47,502 nucleotides of DNA. Source: CAZPEV01 sp964585635. Its GTDB lineage: Bacteria; Zixibacteria; MSB-5A5; GN15; JAAZOE01. The notes under the pieces were generated by a model. It had not been told where the DNA came from, did no database searches, and was given only the letters and a program-made list of their open reading frames with translations. The DNA lies in assembly GCA_964585635.1 (NCBI GenBank), contig CAZPEV010000005.1:1-47502 (forward strand), written 5' to 3'. The position numbers were made by a program, and so were the translations under genes. Positions 1 to 8,991 of the stretch are shown here, piece by piece; within the stretch, counting starts at the first letter, position 1; the number at the start of each line of letters is the position of its first letter.

Positions 1-31
1 CGAATTATCTTGTATTTAGAGAAATACTAAG

Positions 32-1771
32 ATGCGATGGCTTCTTCTTATTCTCGCCGTGCTTCTGGCCGGTAATTGTCAGACAGGCGATTCAACGATT
101 ACGACCACCCAAGCCTCTACCTCTGACGGTAAATTTACGAACCTTCGCGTGAATGGCAATCTATCAATTGGCGGCCATTTTGGACGCGATAATATCTGGA
201 CGCGGTGGGCAATCAATGACATTATTCCACAGTCAGCAGATACGTTTTTCTCTTTGACTTCACGCAAATTGAGCCAACCATGTTTGGCAAGAGACAGTTC
301 ACGTCATGTTCATCCGGGTATCGTTTATTTTCCCGAAGGATTTCCGCGGGCGTCAGATAGTGTTTCCCCACATAAATTCATATTGGTTACGACTCCCCTT
401 ATTAATAGTGAGTCAGAGGAAAATCCGACGATTCATTTCAGTAATGACATCACGGTGCCCAATAGTTGGACGACAAAGTATGGACCTAATGCAGATGATA
501 CTTTGCGTAATCCGATTGATACTATAGGCGATGCAAAATTCACCGAAGATGTGGTCTATTATTATCATAATGGATCAAACAAGGCTTATTATGATACAAC
601 CGGGACGGGGGTGGACTCGCAGAAGACAAATCAGCCAGCTTCTTACTTGTCAGACCCCGGATTATTGCAAACGGCGGACGGCAAATTATGTATGTTTTAC
701 CGTGCGACATGGAATAGGGCAAACCTTCCCATGTCTGCTATTTATGCCAGAACAAGTACCGACGGGGTAACTTGGGGAACCGCACATAGGATCACTCAAT
801 TTGGCCGTTGGAAATCCCCGGCAATTGTTCTCGATACGGGCAGTCTCTATGTAATGTTCGTTTCCACTGATATAGATTCGGTTACGGGGAGAAAAACTGC
901 CGACTCCCTATACCGATTTACGTCAAAGACTCTGGATACCTTTTTTACCTTTCAAGGGCCGTGTTCTACGACAATATATCCAAATCACCTGTCGGCATGG
1001 GCACCGGCCTATGACCAGATGTTCCTCGTGGTTAAGACAAATTCTCAGGCTTTCACGATATGGGAAAGCAGGAATCATGGTTGGAATTGGACAAAGGGTG
1101 ACAGCATTTTGATTAAAGGTGGTCCTGCTGGAGAGTGGGATGAAATTGGGTATCAAGCATCAATCTTTGGAATTGACGAAGGTTCTCACATGACGATTGG
1201 TTGTGTGTTTTCGTCTTATTATGATTCTTCAAGTGCTATAATATTTCACACCGGATATAAAGAAATCCCCATGCGGCCAATGCCACGAACGCCTGCGCCT
1301 ACATCTTGGGTAAAAGAACTTTCGTCTGGCAATATCCTTGGTGTCAAACGTACTGATGATCTGGTTCGTTGTGTGGTTCCTTACTTTTCTGGGACGGATC
1401 GGGCTACATTTATGGATACTTGTATATCCGGGTCGAACGATGCTGATACCGTGGTTGCTTCCTATACCTTCGAGGACCATGTCCTTCTCGACAGTATCAA
1501 GTTTTACGGGTATGCGGCCACTACCGTTGTCGATAGTTTTGCCATCATTATTCCGAAAACCGGGGCGGTGTTTGCCGATTCGATTCATGCCAGTAGCAAT
1601 GGTACTGACTTTACTCCCAGCATCAGTTGGAGTGGGACTCATTACGCCATCAATAATGCTTTCACCGCCGGACAAGAGATTTCCTTCAAGTGGATCATTA
1701 AACATACGGAGGCAGGGAATTATATGAAAATAAAGAGGATCATTCTTTGCGGGAGACGGTATTATGATTAG
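32..1771 (+). CDS. Secreted BNR/sialidase-like beta-propeller protein
   Basis: A 579-residue exported protein. The first ~20 residues form a hydrophobic signal with a lipobox-like L-A-G-N-C, so it may be a lipoprotein, although Asn before the Cys is atypical. Two Asp-box (BNR) motifs are visible, STDGVTWG near residue 241 and SRNHGWNW near residue 346. These are typical of sialidase-like and other glycoside-related beta-propellers. A C-terminal beta-rich segment (about residues 440-579) follows. No complete set of sialidase catalytic residues could be assigned, so enzymatic activity is open. It could equally be a glycan-binding or structural surface protein. The gene is visibly poorer in GC than the genes after it, which may mean it was acquired. 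The Shine-Dalgarno upstream is weak (AGAGA), and the contig starts only 31 bases earlier, so an upstream operon partner cannot be excluded. Confidence 0.6.
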   Translation: MRWLLLILAVLLAGNCQTGDSTITTTQASTSDGKFTNLRVNGNLSIGGHFGRDNIWTRWAINDIIPQSADTFFSLTSRKLSQPCLARDSSRHVHPGIVYFPEGFPRASDSVSPHKFILVTTPLINSESEENPTIHFSNDITVPNSWTTKYGPNADDTLRNPIDTIGDAKFTEDVVYYYHNGSNKAYYDTTGTGVDSQKTNQPASYLSDPGLLQTADGKLCMFYRATWNRANLPMSAIYARTSTDGVTWGTAHRITQFGRWKSPAIVLDTGSLYVMFVSTDIDSVTGRKTADSLYRFTSKTLDTFFTFQGPCSTTIYPNHLSAWAPAYDQMFLVVKTNSQAFTIWESRNHGWNWTKGDSILIKGGPAGEWDEIGYQASIFGIDEGSHMTIGCVFSSYYDSSSAIIFHTGYKEIPMRPMPRTPAPTSWVKELSSGNILGVKRTDDLVRCVVPYFSGTDRATFMDTCISGSNDADTVVASYTFEDHVLLDSIKFYGYAATTVVDSFAIIIPKTGAVFADSIHASSNGTDFTPSISWSGTHYAINNAFTAGQEISFKWIIKHTEAGNYMKIKRIILCGRRYYD

Positions 1772-2508
1772 GTGGCTGGCGGGGGGCCCTCGTATTTAGA
1801 GGCCTATTGAACACACAGCTTCCAATTCTGATTGGCATCTTCCAAACCGATAAAGATTTGACTGCCTGACATACTGCTCCCGCCACAACTTCGATGGTGA
1901 ATGCGACTTCGCCCCCTATTATAGGATGAACACTCTCACTCTATACATACGCCCGGGCGCCTCATGCCTGTTGTGCCCGGCCCAGACGCCCCGTGCGACG
2001 ATGGCGATATGAGAAATCGTGGTGAACGAGGGCGTCCATCATGCACCAATGCTGTAAAACAAAAGAATGAGCGAACGAACCCAATTCCCGGCAAACCCAA
2101 CTCCGCCATACTAGTAGTAAGTAGGGTTCGGAGTCCCGTCGGAACAGCCGGATGAGAAACCCGACACCCATATCTTACCATTTGGTGAATGCTATGAATC
2201 CCGAATGGCGCGACTTGGGCGCTGATCTGGGATAGCCTTGAGATCGCCACGGCCTCTCCGCCGGTGGCGGATCGGCCTCGCGATGACGCGGTTGAGGTTC
2301 TTCAACTGGCCCGAACGGCCGGGCCACCCGCCCGTGTCGTCGAACTGATAATTAATAAGGGGCAGATACCGGTATTTGTCCGAAAATATCCGCTTTTTTC
2401 ATTTTTCCCGACGCGCGCAGGCAACCTTTTTCCACCCTGTCGTATCAAAATGTACGGCAGTATGGCACTCCCGGACGAAGTCGTAAACGTGTATGGTGGA
2501 GAAATAGC
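1772..2508. other. Intergenic region without a recognisable gene
   Basis: About 740 bases. Short open frames exist on both strands, including a 104-codon minus frame at 1936-2250 and an 82-codon plus frame at 2264-2512. None has a convincing ribosome-binding site or recognisable motif, and the plus frame overlaps the start of the next gene. The last ~100 bases should hold the promoter of the gene starting at 2509. No tRNA, CRISPR or mobile element is seen. Confidence 0.4.
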
Positions 2509-4990
2509 ATGAATCGTTCAGGAGTCTGCAGTTGCCTGCTTACCTGCCTGGCGCTGGTTGTGGCTGTCACGGCGGCGGCGCAGGAATCGGGCCAGGGGGG
2601 CAGAACCATTCCCNNNNNNNNNNACCGCCCATCGGATCAGCGACGGTGCGCCGGTCATCGACGGCAAGCTCACCGATCCGGTCTGGACCAGCGGCCAGTG
2701 CGCCATCGCCCGGACCTTCACCCAGCTTGATCCCAAAGAGGGAACGGCGCCGACGGAGTCGACCCTGGTGGCGGTGGCGTATGATGACGCCGCCCTCTAT
2801 GTCGCCTTCTGGTGTTATGACTCGGAACCGGACAAGATCGGCCGGCAACTGGTTCGCCGGGACCGTTATGCCGAATCGGATCGGGTCACGGTTCGGATTG
2901 ACCCGTTCCACGATCATCAGAGCGGCAATTCCTTTCAATTGAGCGCCAGCGGCGTTCAGATCGATACCCGCCAGTACAACAATAATTATTCTGACGACTC
3001 GTGGGACGGCGTCTGGGAAAGCGGCGTTTGCCTCCAGCCCTGGGGCTGGTCGGCGGAGATTCGGATTCCCTACTATTGCCTGCGCTTCGCCGAGAAGGAT
3101 GAGCATACGTGGGGTTTTCAACTGGCGCGGTATATCAATCGCAAAAATGAGTCCGATATCTGGGCCTTTACCCCGTCATCGCAGGGTGGGTTTGTCTCCA
3201 ATTATGGTCATCTGAACGGCTTGACCGGCATCAAGCCGACCGGCCATGCCGAGCTTTTGCCGTATGTCGTCTCGCGCCGGGAAACCGAGCCCAAAAGCAT
3301 CGGCAACCCCGACGGCCGGGATCTGCTGGGCAACGCCGGGTTCGACCTCAAATACGCCCTGTCATCGGATCTGATTCTGGACGCCACCGTCAACCCCGAC
3401 TTCGGCCAGGTCGAACTGGACCAGCCGGTGCTCAATTTGTCCACCTATGAGACCTTCTTCTCCGAACGTCGTCCATTCTTCCTGGAGGGATCGGATTTAT
3501 TCGCGACCGAGTTTACCATGTTTTACAGTCGCCGGATAGGACGATCGCCGCAAAAGGACGTCAGCGATGCGGATTATCTCTACTATCTAAACTACCCCAA
3601 GGCGACCACGATCCTGGGGGCGGCCAAAATGACCGGCAAGCTGTTTCGTCGGACGTCGATTGCCCTGCTGAGCGTCATGACCCAGGAGGAAACCGCCAAG
3701 TATGCCGCCGGATCCAACTATGTTCTCGATTCCACCTGGGTGGCCGATACGCTTACCACCCATCGAGTGGCCGCCGATACGGTCAGCCGCGAGGGCAACG
3801 TTGAACCGCTGGCCAACTATACTGTCGTGCGGGTCAAGCAGGATATCTTTCGAAATTCCAATATCGGCGGCCTGATGACCATCGCCAGCCAGGGGCAAGT
3901 CTATCCGGCCATCACCGGCGGTGTCGATTGGCGCTTGACGACCAATGACAACGCCTGGGTGGTGCGGGGACAGGCGATCTTCAGCCGGGTCGGATATACA
4001 CCGGCGGCGGGTGGTTTCACCACCGCCCTTGAAAAGAGCGGCGGCAAGCATGTCCGTGGGGAGATCGGCTTCACGGCCAAGGACCCCAACCTGAGGATCA
4101 ATCGGCTGGGGTATACGCCACGGGTCGACTCGCGGCGCGCCTGGAGCTGGTTGCAGTATTGGACCAAGGGGGAGTGGTGGATCATCAGGGAGTCGTACAA
4201 CAATATCAATTACTCCTCCGAATGGAATTATGCCGGCATCAACTATGCCCTGGAAGGAAATTACAACGCCTATTACCTGCTGCGAAACTACTGGGGACTG
4301 GACTATGGGATAGAAATGCAGGGGGAAAAATACAGCGATCTGGAAACGCGCGGCAACGGTCTCTGGGTTTGGCCGGTCCACCCAACCTTTAGCTGGTGGT
4401 TTGGCCTGAGCACCGACACCCGGAAGAAGCTGTCGCTGCACGGCAGCCGCAACGGCGGCCAGGATCGCGGCGGCACATGGTGGAGCTATCATTCCGGGTT
4501 TGACTACCGTCCCCGGGCCAACGTCGAGCTTTCCACTTGCCTGACCTATTTCCGCAGCAGTCGCGGCACACGATGGGTGCAAAACGTGAGTGATTCATCG
4601 TTGTTCGCCGACCTCAATCAGGACCAATTCTCGATCAGCGTCGGGACGAGTTACGTGGTCAACCGGGATTTGTCGATTCAGTTGTCGGCCGAGGGGTTGA
4701 TATCCGGCCTTGATTATGAGAAATACCGCTATTATCTCGGCGGGCGGAATTACTCCGGGCCGGTCACCAATTTCAACGACGACGGCAATTTTTCGGCCCT
4801 GAATTCCACCTTCCTGGTGCGCTGGGAATATCGCCCCGGAAGTACGCTCTATCTGGTTTGGACGCGAGCCCGGTCCGAATTTGACCAAGCCGTAAACAAC
4901 GTGGAGTTGAACCGTGATTTCGACCGGTTCTTTTCCGCCGGATCGCAAAATCTGTTTTTGATCAAGGCCAGTTACTGGCTGAATATTTAG
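2509..4990 (+). CDS. CBM9-like / DUF5916 outer-membrane protein (interrupted by an assembly gap)
   Basis: The start at 2509 encodes a signal peptide (MNRSGVCSCLLTCLALVVAV...AAAQ). The reading frame changes across the 10-N gap at 2614-2623 and continues without stops to 4990, so the gap length is nominal and this is one gene. After the signal comes a CBM9-like fold of about 190 residues (IDGKLTDPVW, ALYVAFWCYD, WSAEIRIPY). Next is the DUF5916 core with ATVNPDFGQVE and SERRPFFLEGSDLF, and then a long aromatic-rich, strand-like C-terminus typical of an outer-membrane barrel. Family members are widespread in Bacteroidota and FCB relatives and have no firm biochemical role; surface carbohydrate or peptide handling is an inference. 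A second member of the family lies at 18679-21009. The gene converges with the ABC permease at 5045. Confidence 0.8.
2614..2623. other. Scaffold gap (10 N)
   Basis: A run of exactly 10 N. The coding frame differs on the two sides, so the true gap length is not 10 bases. Confidence 0.98.
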
Positions 4991-4996
4991 GGTGAC

Positions 4997-5019
4997 CGAG
5001 GCTCGGCGGTCGAGCCTCG
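4997..5019. terminator. Hairpin between convergent genes
   Basis: A 9-bp perfect stem, CGAGGCTCG / CGAGCCTCG, with loop GCGGT. It sits directly between the convergent stop codons at 4990 (+) and 5045 (-). There is no clear T-run, so a bidirectional terminator role is inferred from position. Confidence 0.5.
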
Positions 5020-5044
5020 CCCCGACTTACGACGATTGATCGAC

Positions 5045-6613
5045 TTATCCCGTCAGGGCGCCGCGGAACCTGCGCGCCAGGATAGCCACCAATACGAACA
5101 GGATCGTTATCAGCAAGTAGACGGTCGGCATCCCCTGCACCACCGCCGTGTCGGTGGTACCCATATAATCCAGGGCCGGCATGCCGTTCATCGGGCCGAT
5201 ATACCATACCACCAGATAAATCGTTTCGAACAACCGGCTGGTGCCGCTGACCGCTCCCAGCGCCAGGGCCATCGTCGGCACGAACAGCGCTCCGACGAGT
5301 AAGGCTGCCAGGGCTACCGAATTTCCCGCCGCCAGCGTTCGGAGAATCGCCCCGCCGCCGGTCAGCAGGGCCACGATGACCCCTGAGGCCCAGATCGCCG
5401 GCAACTGTCGGGCCAGGGGATAGGGGGACGAGAAGACGACTTGGCCGGTGTTGAAACGGCGTTCCCGCGTTCCCATCGACGACCAAAGCAGAATCGGCCA
5501 GATCCAGGCCGCAGGCATGAGATACTGGCGAACCATGGTCAGCGGCGCCAGAAGCTGCGCCACGAGGAGGCCGGCCGCGACGAGGTACCAGATTTTCGGA
5601 AATCCCTTCAGCGACAACCGCAGCTCGGCGGCAATCATGCTGATAAAGCTGAAGCGGACCCTGATCGGTTCGAGCTGGGCCATTCTGATAGTCGCTGGCG
5701 TGACGGCGGTCTTGCCGTTGCCGCCGTTTGAGGCCGGGGCCGGGCGACTTTCTTTGGCCTGCTTTTCCGCCGAAGGATCAAAGCGGTTGAAAAAGACCGC
5801 CGCCAGAAGGGTGACGGCGCCGGCGGCGGCAATCCAAAACAGCCGCGGAAGGATGATCGCCATGCTCCAGTCGATTCCGGTCCAATGAAAGCTCTTCAGG
5901 TTCGCGATATATTCCGGGTTGAGGACAAAATTCAGCTTGGCGCCGGGGTACTGCGCCAATGCGGCGGCGTACAGGCTGTCCATCAGGAGCCTCATGCCGG
6001 ACAAATCCAGGACCGGGACATTAAGCTCGGTGGAAAAGGGGAGGGTGGTCATGATAAAGAAGAAGAAGACGACGTTTCCCAATCCGCCGCGCAGCCATCG
6101 GATCGACTCGAAGAGGGTCGCCAATGAGGCGACAAAAGCCAGGGGAGGCAATGCCAAAAACAGAAACGGCGACAGCAACGCCCAGAGATCAAAGTCACCG
6201 GTTGAGTTTCCGAGGAGTTGCATCGCCACGGCCGAGGCTGCCACCGCCGCGACCATGGCCGCCAGGACGGCGAAATTGCTGAGCGATTTGCCCACCAGGT
6301 ACCACATGGTCCTCATCGGTGAGGTCGCCAGAATCTGCCCCACGCCGGTCTGATAGTCGCGGGCGATGGCGTTTTTGACCAGATAGAAGCCGAAGATGAG
6401 AAGCATGAACAGCGACGTGAAGGCGATGGTGCTGCCGGTCCAGGCGCAGTTGACCTCGCCGCGATAGTCCCCCACCCGAGGGGTGAAGTTGCCCACAAAT
6501 ACCTGATACCCAAGATAGAAATTGACTATCAGGAGCACCAGAAAGCTGTACCGCCGCGTCCGTTCCCGAAAATCGGCCAGCATGAGATGGTAGAGAAGGC
6601 GCAGGTGGGTCAC
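5045..6613 (-). CDS. ABC-2 type transporter permease
   Basis: A 522-residue integral membrane protein with about 12 hydrophobic segments, starting VTHLRLLYHLMLADFRERTRR. The GTG start at 6613 overlaps the TGA of the upstream ATPase gene (GTGA), which indicates translational coupling. An open frame continues about 67 codons further upstream, but that stretch lies inside the ATPase gene and is Arg/His/Gly-rich without any membrane segment, so it is rejected. The protein looks like two ABC-2 permease halves: the first hydrophobic block covers about residues 20-290, then comes a polar linker with SAEKQAKESRPAPAS near residues 325-340, then a second block to the C-terminus. Substrate is unknown. 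Large ABC-2 permeases next to a single ATPase export small molecules, lipids or peptides, or act in stress responses. Confidence 0.85.
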   Translation of the reverse strand: MTHLRLLYHLMLADFRERTRRYSFLVLLIVNFYLGYQVFVGNFTPRVGDYRGEVNCAWTGSTIAFTSLFMLLIFGFYLVKNAIARDYQTGVGQILATSPMRTMWYLVGKSLSNFAVLAAMVAAVAASAVAMQLLGNSTGDFDLWALLSPFLFLALPPLAFVASLATLFESIRWLRGGLGNVVFFFFIMTTLPFSTELNVPVLDLSGMRLLMDSLYAAALAQYPGAKLNFVLNPEYIANLKSFHWTGIDWSMAIILPRLFWIAAAGAVTLLAAVFFNRFDPSAEKQAKESRPAPASNGGNGKTAVTPATIRMAQLEPIRVRFSFISMIAAELRLSLKGFPKIWYLVAAGLLVAQLLAPLTMVRQYLMPAAWIWPILLWSSMGTRERRFNTGQVVFSSPYPLARQLPAIWASGVIVALLTGGGAILRTLAAGNSVALAALLVGALFVPTMALALGAVSGTSRLFETIYLVVWYIGPMNGMPALDYMGTTDTAVVQGMPTVYLLITILFVLVAILARRFRGALTG

Positions 6614-7494
6614 TGCCCGGCTCCGTTTCGGCTTTGGGCCAGCAGGTACAAATAGGCGTCCTCCAAGGTCGGCGTCGCCGGTTTGGCCGGCCGATCGGGA
6701 GTCGTGGGGGAGATGATCCGCACGCGGACGCCGGCGCTGGTGCGGACGGTGCCGCTGATGAGGTGCGTGGCTTTGACCGCGGCCAGCTCCTCGCCGGCTA
6801 TGAGCGATTCCCACACCTTCCCTTCCACCGTGGCCAGCAGCGCCTCGGGCGAGGCGTGGCTGATCAGCCGGCCCTGGTAGACGACGGCGATATCGGTCGC
6901 GGCGGCCTCGATGTCGGAGACGATATGCGACGACAGGATGACGATTCGCTCTCCCGCCAGCTCCGCCAGCAGGTTGCGAAAACGGACCCGTTCTTCCGGG
7001 TCCAGCCCGGCCGTCGGCTCATCGACGATGACCAGTTGGGGATCATGCAACAGGGCCTGGGCGATGCCGACCCGCTGCTTCATGCCGCCGGAATAGGAAC
7101 CCAACGGCCGCCGCGCGGCCGCGCTCAGGTTGACCAATTCCAACAGTTGCATGATCCGCCGCCGGGCGGTCTTTCCATGAAGGCCTCGCGCGGCCGCCAG
7201 GTAGGTCAAAAACTCCACCGCGTTCAGGTGCGGATAGACGCCGAAATCCTGCGGCAGGTATCCCAGGATGGACCGAATGGCGTTGGGGGATTGGCCGATA
7301 TCGACTCCCTGCCAGCGGATTTTTCCGGCGGTCGGCGATGTGACGGTGGCGATCATCCGCATCAGCGTCGATTTGCCCGAACCGTTGGGGCCGACCAACC
7401 CGAGCACTCCCGGCCCGGTCCGCAGGGTAAAGTCCCTCAGTCCCCAGACATTCCCTTTATAGCATTTGCTGACTTCGGTGATTTCAAGGTTCAT
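6610..7494 (-). CDS. ABC transporter ATP-binding protein
   Basis: A 294-residue ATPase. It has Walker A GPNGSGKST (about residues 35-43), the signature YSGGMKQRVGIAQ (about residues 133-145) and Walker B LVIVDEPTAGLDPEER, followed by the switch region ILSSHIVSD. The layout, with a C-terminal extension of about 80 residues after the nucleotide-binding domain, matches ABC-2 (NatA/CcmA-like) exporters. It overlaps the permease gene by 4 bases and presumably forms the complete transporter with it, at the inner membrane with the ATPase in the cytoplasm. Substrate cannot be inferred. The start ATG at 7494 gives the usual N-terminus (MNLEITEVSKCYKG). Confidence 0.92.
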   Translation of the reverse strand: MNLEITEVSKCYKGNVWGLRDFTLRTGPGVLGLVGPNGSGKSTLMRMIATVTSPTAGKIRWQGVDIGQSPNAIRSILGYLPQDFGVYPHLNAVEFLTYLAAARGLHGKTARRRIMQLLELVNLSAAARRPLGSYSGGMKQRVGIAQALLHDPQLVIVDEPTAGLDPEERVRFRNLLAELAGERIVILSSHIVSDIEAAATDIAVVYQGRLISHASPEALLATVEGKVWESLIAGEELAAVKATHLISGTVRTSAGVRVRIISPTTPDRPAKPATPTLEDAYLYLLAQSRNGAGQ

Positions 7495-7956
7495 GTCATT
7501 CCCTTCATGTCGAAGCGCAACGTTTTTGGCAATGGATTTCCCCGTCCGTCCGCTTGCGCCTATTCATCGGACGGTTGGCCGGACGAAAGGTTGCGGATGA
7601 GCCGGATGATTGATACCCGCCGCTCGCCGCGCTCATTCATTAAGATCAAGCCTATAGTGCATCTTGTGCGGCGGCGGGAATCCTTTCCCGCCGCCAAAAG
7701 ATGCATATCTGAACGGGCAGGAAGGGGTTCCTGCCCGCGCGGGAAAGATCATCTTTTGATTGTTATTTCCACAGCCTGAAGGCCGGGGTACCCGAAAGGC
7801 ACCATTCTTTTATTTCCGCTCGCAAAAGGTAGGATTTTTCGTATTCCCATTTATGATTGATATGATCTTACGATTTGGGACTGTATATTCAAGCATTCAG
7901 GTGTGAGCATCACGCTTTTTGACAATAATATTAAATAATATGCTATGGGAGCATCG
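7495..7956. other. Intergenic region with repeat and putative promoter
   Basis: A divergent intergenic region. It holds the first copy of a double-hairpin repeat (7661-7747). A TTGACA at 7919-7924 sits in an A/T-rich stretch just before the gene at 7957. It resembles a -35 box, but any -10 box would lie almost on the start codon, so it is not called as a promoter. Nothing else is recognised. Confidence 0.4.
7661..7747 (+). repeat. Double-hairpin interspersed repeat, copy 1
   Basis: Two palindromes in series: a GCGGCGGGAA...TTCCCGCCGC stem and a GGCAGGAA...TTCCTGCC stem, joined by about 20 bases containing ATATCTG. A near-identical copy in the same orientation lies at 8731-8817. A related single hairpin with the same following sequence type lies at 15867-15892. 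It resembles a REP/MITE-like intergenic repeat; function is unknown. Confidence 0.8.
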
Positions 7957-8724
7957 ATGGAAATACGTGTTAGTGTTAAGCAAGGCCCGATCACCTTAAA
8001 AGCCACACAGGGTGTGGCAATTGACAACAATTATTCTCTTTGGAATGGTATTACGGCAACGGAATTATTCCCTGCAACGGAAGATACTGGGAACTATGAA
8101 TTAACTCTGCAAAAGAATGTGGAGACCAGTAATGAAGTTGATGGCGTAGAGCAAGAACTATTATTTGCACTTAGAAGGCTCAGTTACGCGTGGCCATTCG
8201 CTGGCGGATCGATTCTAAATATCGAGCCCGAACAAATTGGGAAAGTAAAGGTCTATGAAAGCAACGCTGAGAAGGTGAGGGAATTACTTATTGAGAAAGA
8301 AGGGAAAAAGCTATTGCGTGTCAAATTCAATCTGAATATCGAGCAGAGTGCCATCTATGCGAGTATTCCATTGGAATCTGCCATCATGTTATGCAAAGAA
8401 GCAGAGAAAGACTATTATCTTGAAAAGATGCTCAAGTATTATTATAATGCAAGGACAGATACGAAAAAGTGGTTCATTGATTTATACAAAGTGAGGGAGA
8501 AGCTTTGCGACGCATTTGGATGCGCGAAAAATGCACGAGAGACCTTAGGAATTAGCGACTCTGCTTGGAGAATATTCGGTAAGGTCTTGAACAACTATGA
8601 TCTTCGTCATGCATTAAACCAGGAAGATGAGGAATTAGAAAAGAAGTTAGATCAGGGAGAAATAAATAGAGTGATTGAATATGCTTATGATTGGATCAAA
8701 TTATATATAGCTCATAAGCTGTAA
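7957..8724 (+). CDS. Orphan low-GC protein, possibly acquired
   Basis: A 255-residue soluble protein without signal peptide or membrane segments. ATG at 7957 is chosen over 7945 because GGGAG sits 5 bases before it. The N-terminal half is strand-rich. The C-terminal ~110 residues are helical and charged and contain WFIDLYKVREKL, SAWRIFGKVLNN and YDLRHALNQ. The C-terminal pattern, with a Trp, an Asn and then an Arg-His pair before an acidic helix, recalls a loosely defined group of hypothetical proteins common in mobile and defence islands; this is a weak resemblance, not an assignment. The gene is A/T-rich against its GC-rich neighbours and is bracketed by two direct copies of an 86-base palindromic repeat, both signs of horizontal acquisition. 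No transposase or integrase is present. Confidence 0.65.
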   Translation: MEIRVSVKQGPITLKATQGVAIDNNYSLWNGITATELFPATEDTGNYELTLQKNVETSNEVDGVEQELLFALRRLSYAWPFAGGSILNIEPEQIGKVKVYESNAEKVRELLIEKEGKKLLRVKFNLNIEQSAIYASIPLESAIMLCKEAEKDYYLEKMLKYYYNARTDTKKWFIDLYKVREKLCDAFGCAKNARETLGISDSAWRIFGKVLNNYDLRHALNQEDEELEKKLDQGEINRVIEYAYDWIKLYIAHKL

Positions 8725-8730
8725 AAGTTA

Positions 8731-8817
8731 TCTTTGTGCGGCGGCGGGAACCCTTTCCCGCCGCCAAAAGGTGGATATCTGTGCGGGGAGGAAGGGGTTC
8801 CTGCCCGCGTGGGAAAG
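8731..8817 (+). repeat. Double-hairpin interspersed repeat, copy 2
   Basis: The same two stem-loops in the same order and orientation as 7661-7747, differing at only a handful of positions. It begins 7 bases after the stop codon of the 7957-8724 gene and may double as its transcription terminator. Confidence 0.8.
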
Positions 8818-8825
8818 CCAGTCAA

Positions 8826-8871
8826 GTCATTGCGAGGAGCCCCGCTTCTTGCGGGGCGACGCGGCAATCTC
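8826..8871 (+). repeat. GTCATTGCGAGGAGC-type palindromic repeat
   Basis: It starts GTCATTGCGAGGAGC and ends GCGACGCGGCAATCTC. An internal CCCCGC / GCGGGG hairpin separates the two conserved ends. Elements with these ends (GTCATTGCGAGGAGC...GCGAC..GCAATCTC) are a recurrent interspersed repeat in several unrelated bacterial phyla. It lies directly after repeat copy 2, so three palindromic elements are stacked in about 150 bases. Confidence 0.7.
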
Positions 8872-8912
8872 AAATTGTCGCTATTACATGTTATTATAAT
8901 GGAATAACTTAT

Positions 8913-8930
8913 CCCGCCCCAAGGGGCGGG
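8913..8930. terminator. GC-rich hairpin downstream of the minus-strand gene
   Basis: CCCGCCCC-AA-GGGGCGGG lies about 60 bases beyond the stop codon of the minus-strand gene ending at 8992, between convergent genes. On the minus strand it is followed by an A/T-rich stretch. A terminator role is plausible but unproven. Confidence 0.4.
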
Positions 8931-8991
8931 GCACCCCGTCTCCGGCGAGAAAGTCCGGCCTTGGCAGCAATTGCTTCCTGCCGCCCGCGGA

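Noticed and set aside
1936..2512. Open frames on both strands between the first two genes
   Set aside because: No ribosome-binding site, no motif, odd composition, and overlap with the next gene start. At best remnants.
6614..6814. N-terminal extension of the ABC permease
   Set aside because: The extra residues are Arg/His/Gly-rich with no membrane segment and overlap the ATPase coding region. A GTGA overlap start explains the data better.
7661..8817. Composite transposon around the low-GC gene
   Set aside because: The flanking repeats are direct hairpin elements, not insertion sequences. No transposase or target-site duplication was seen.
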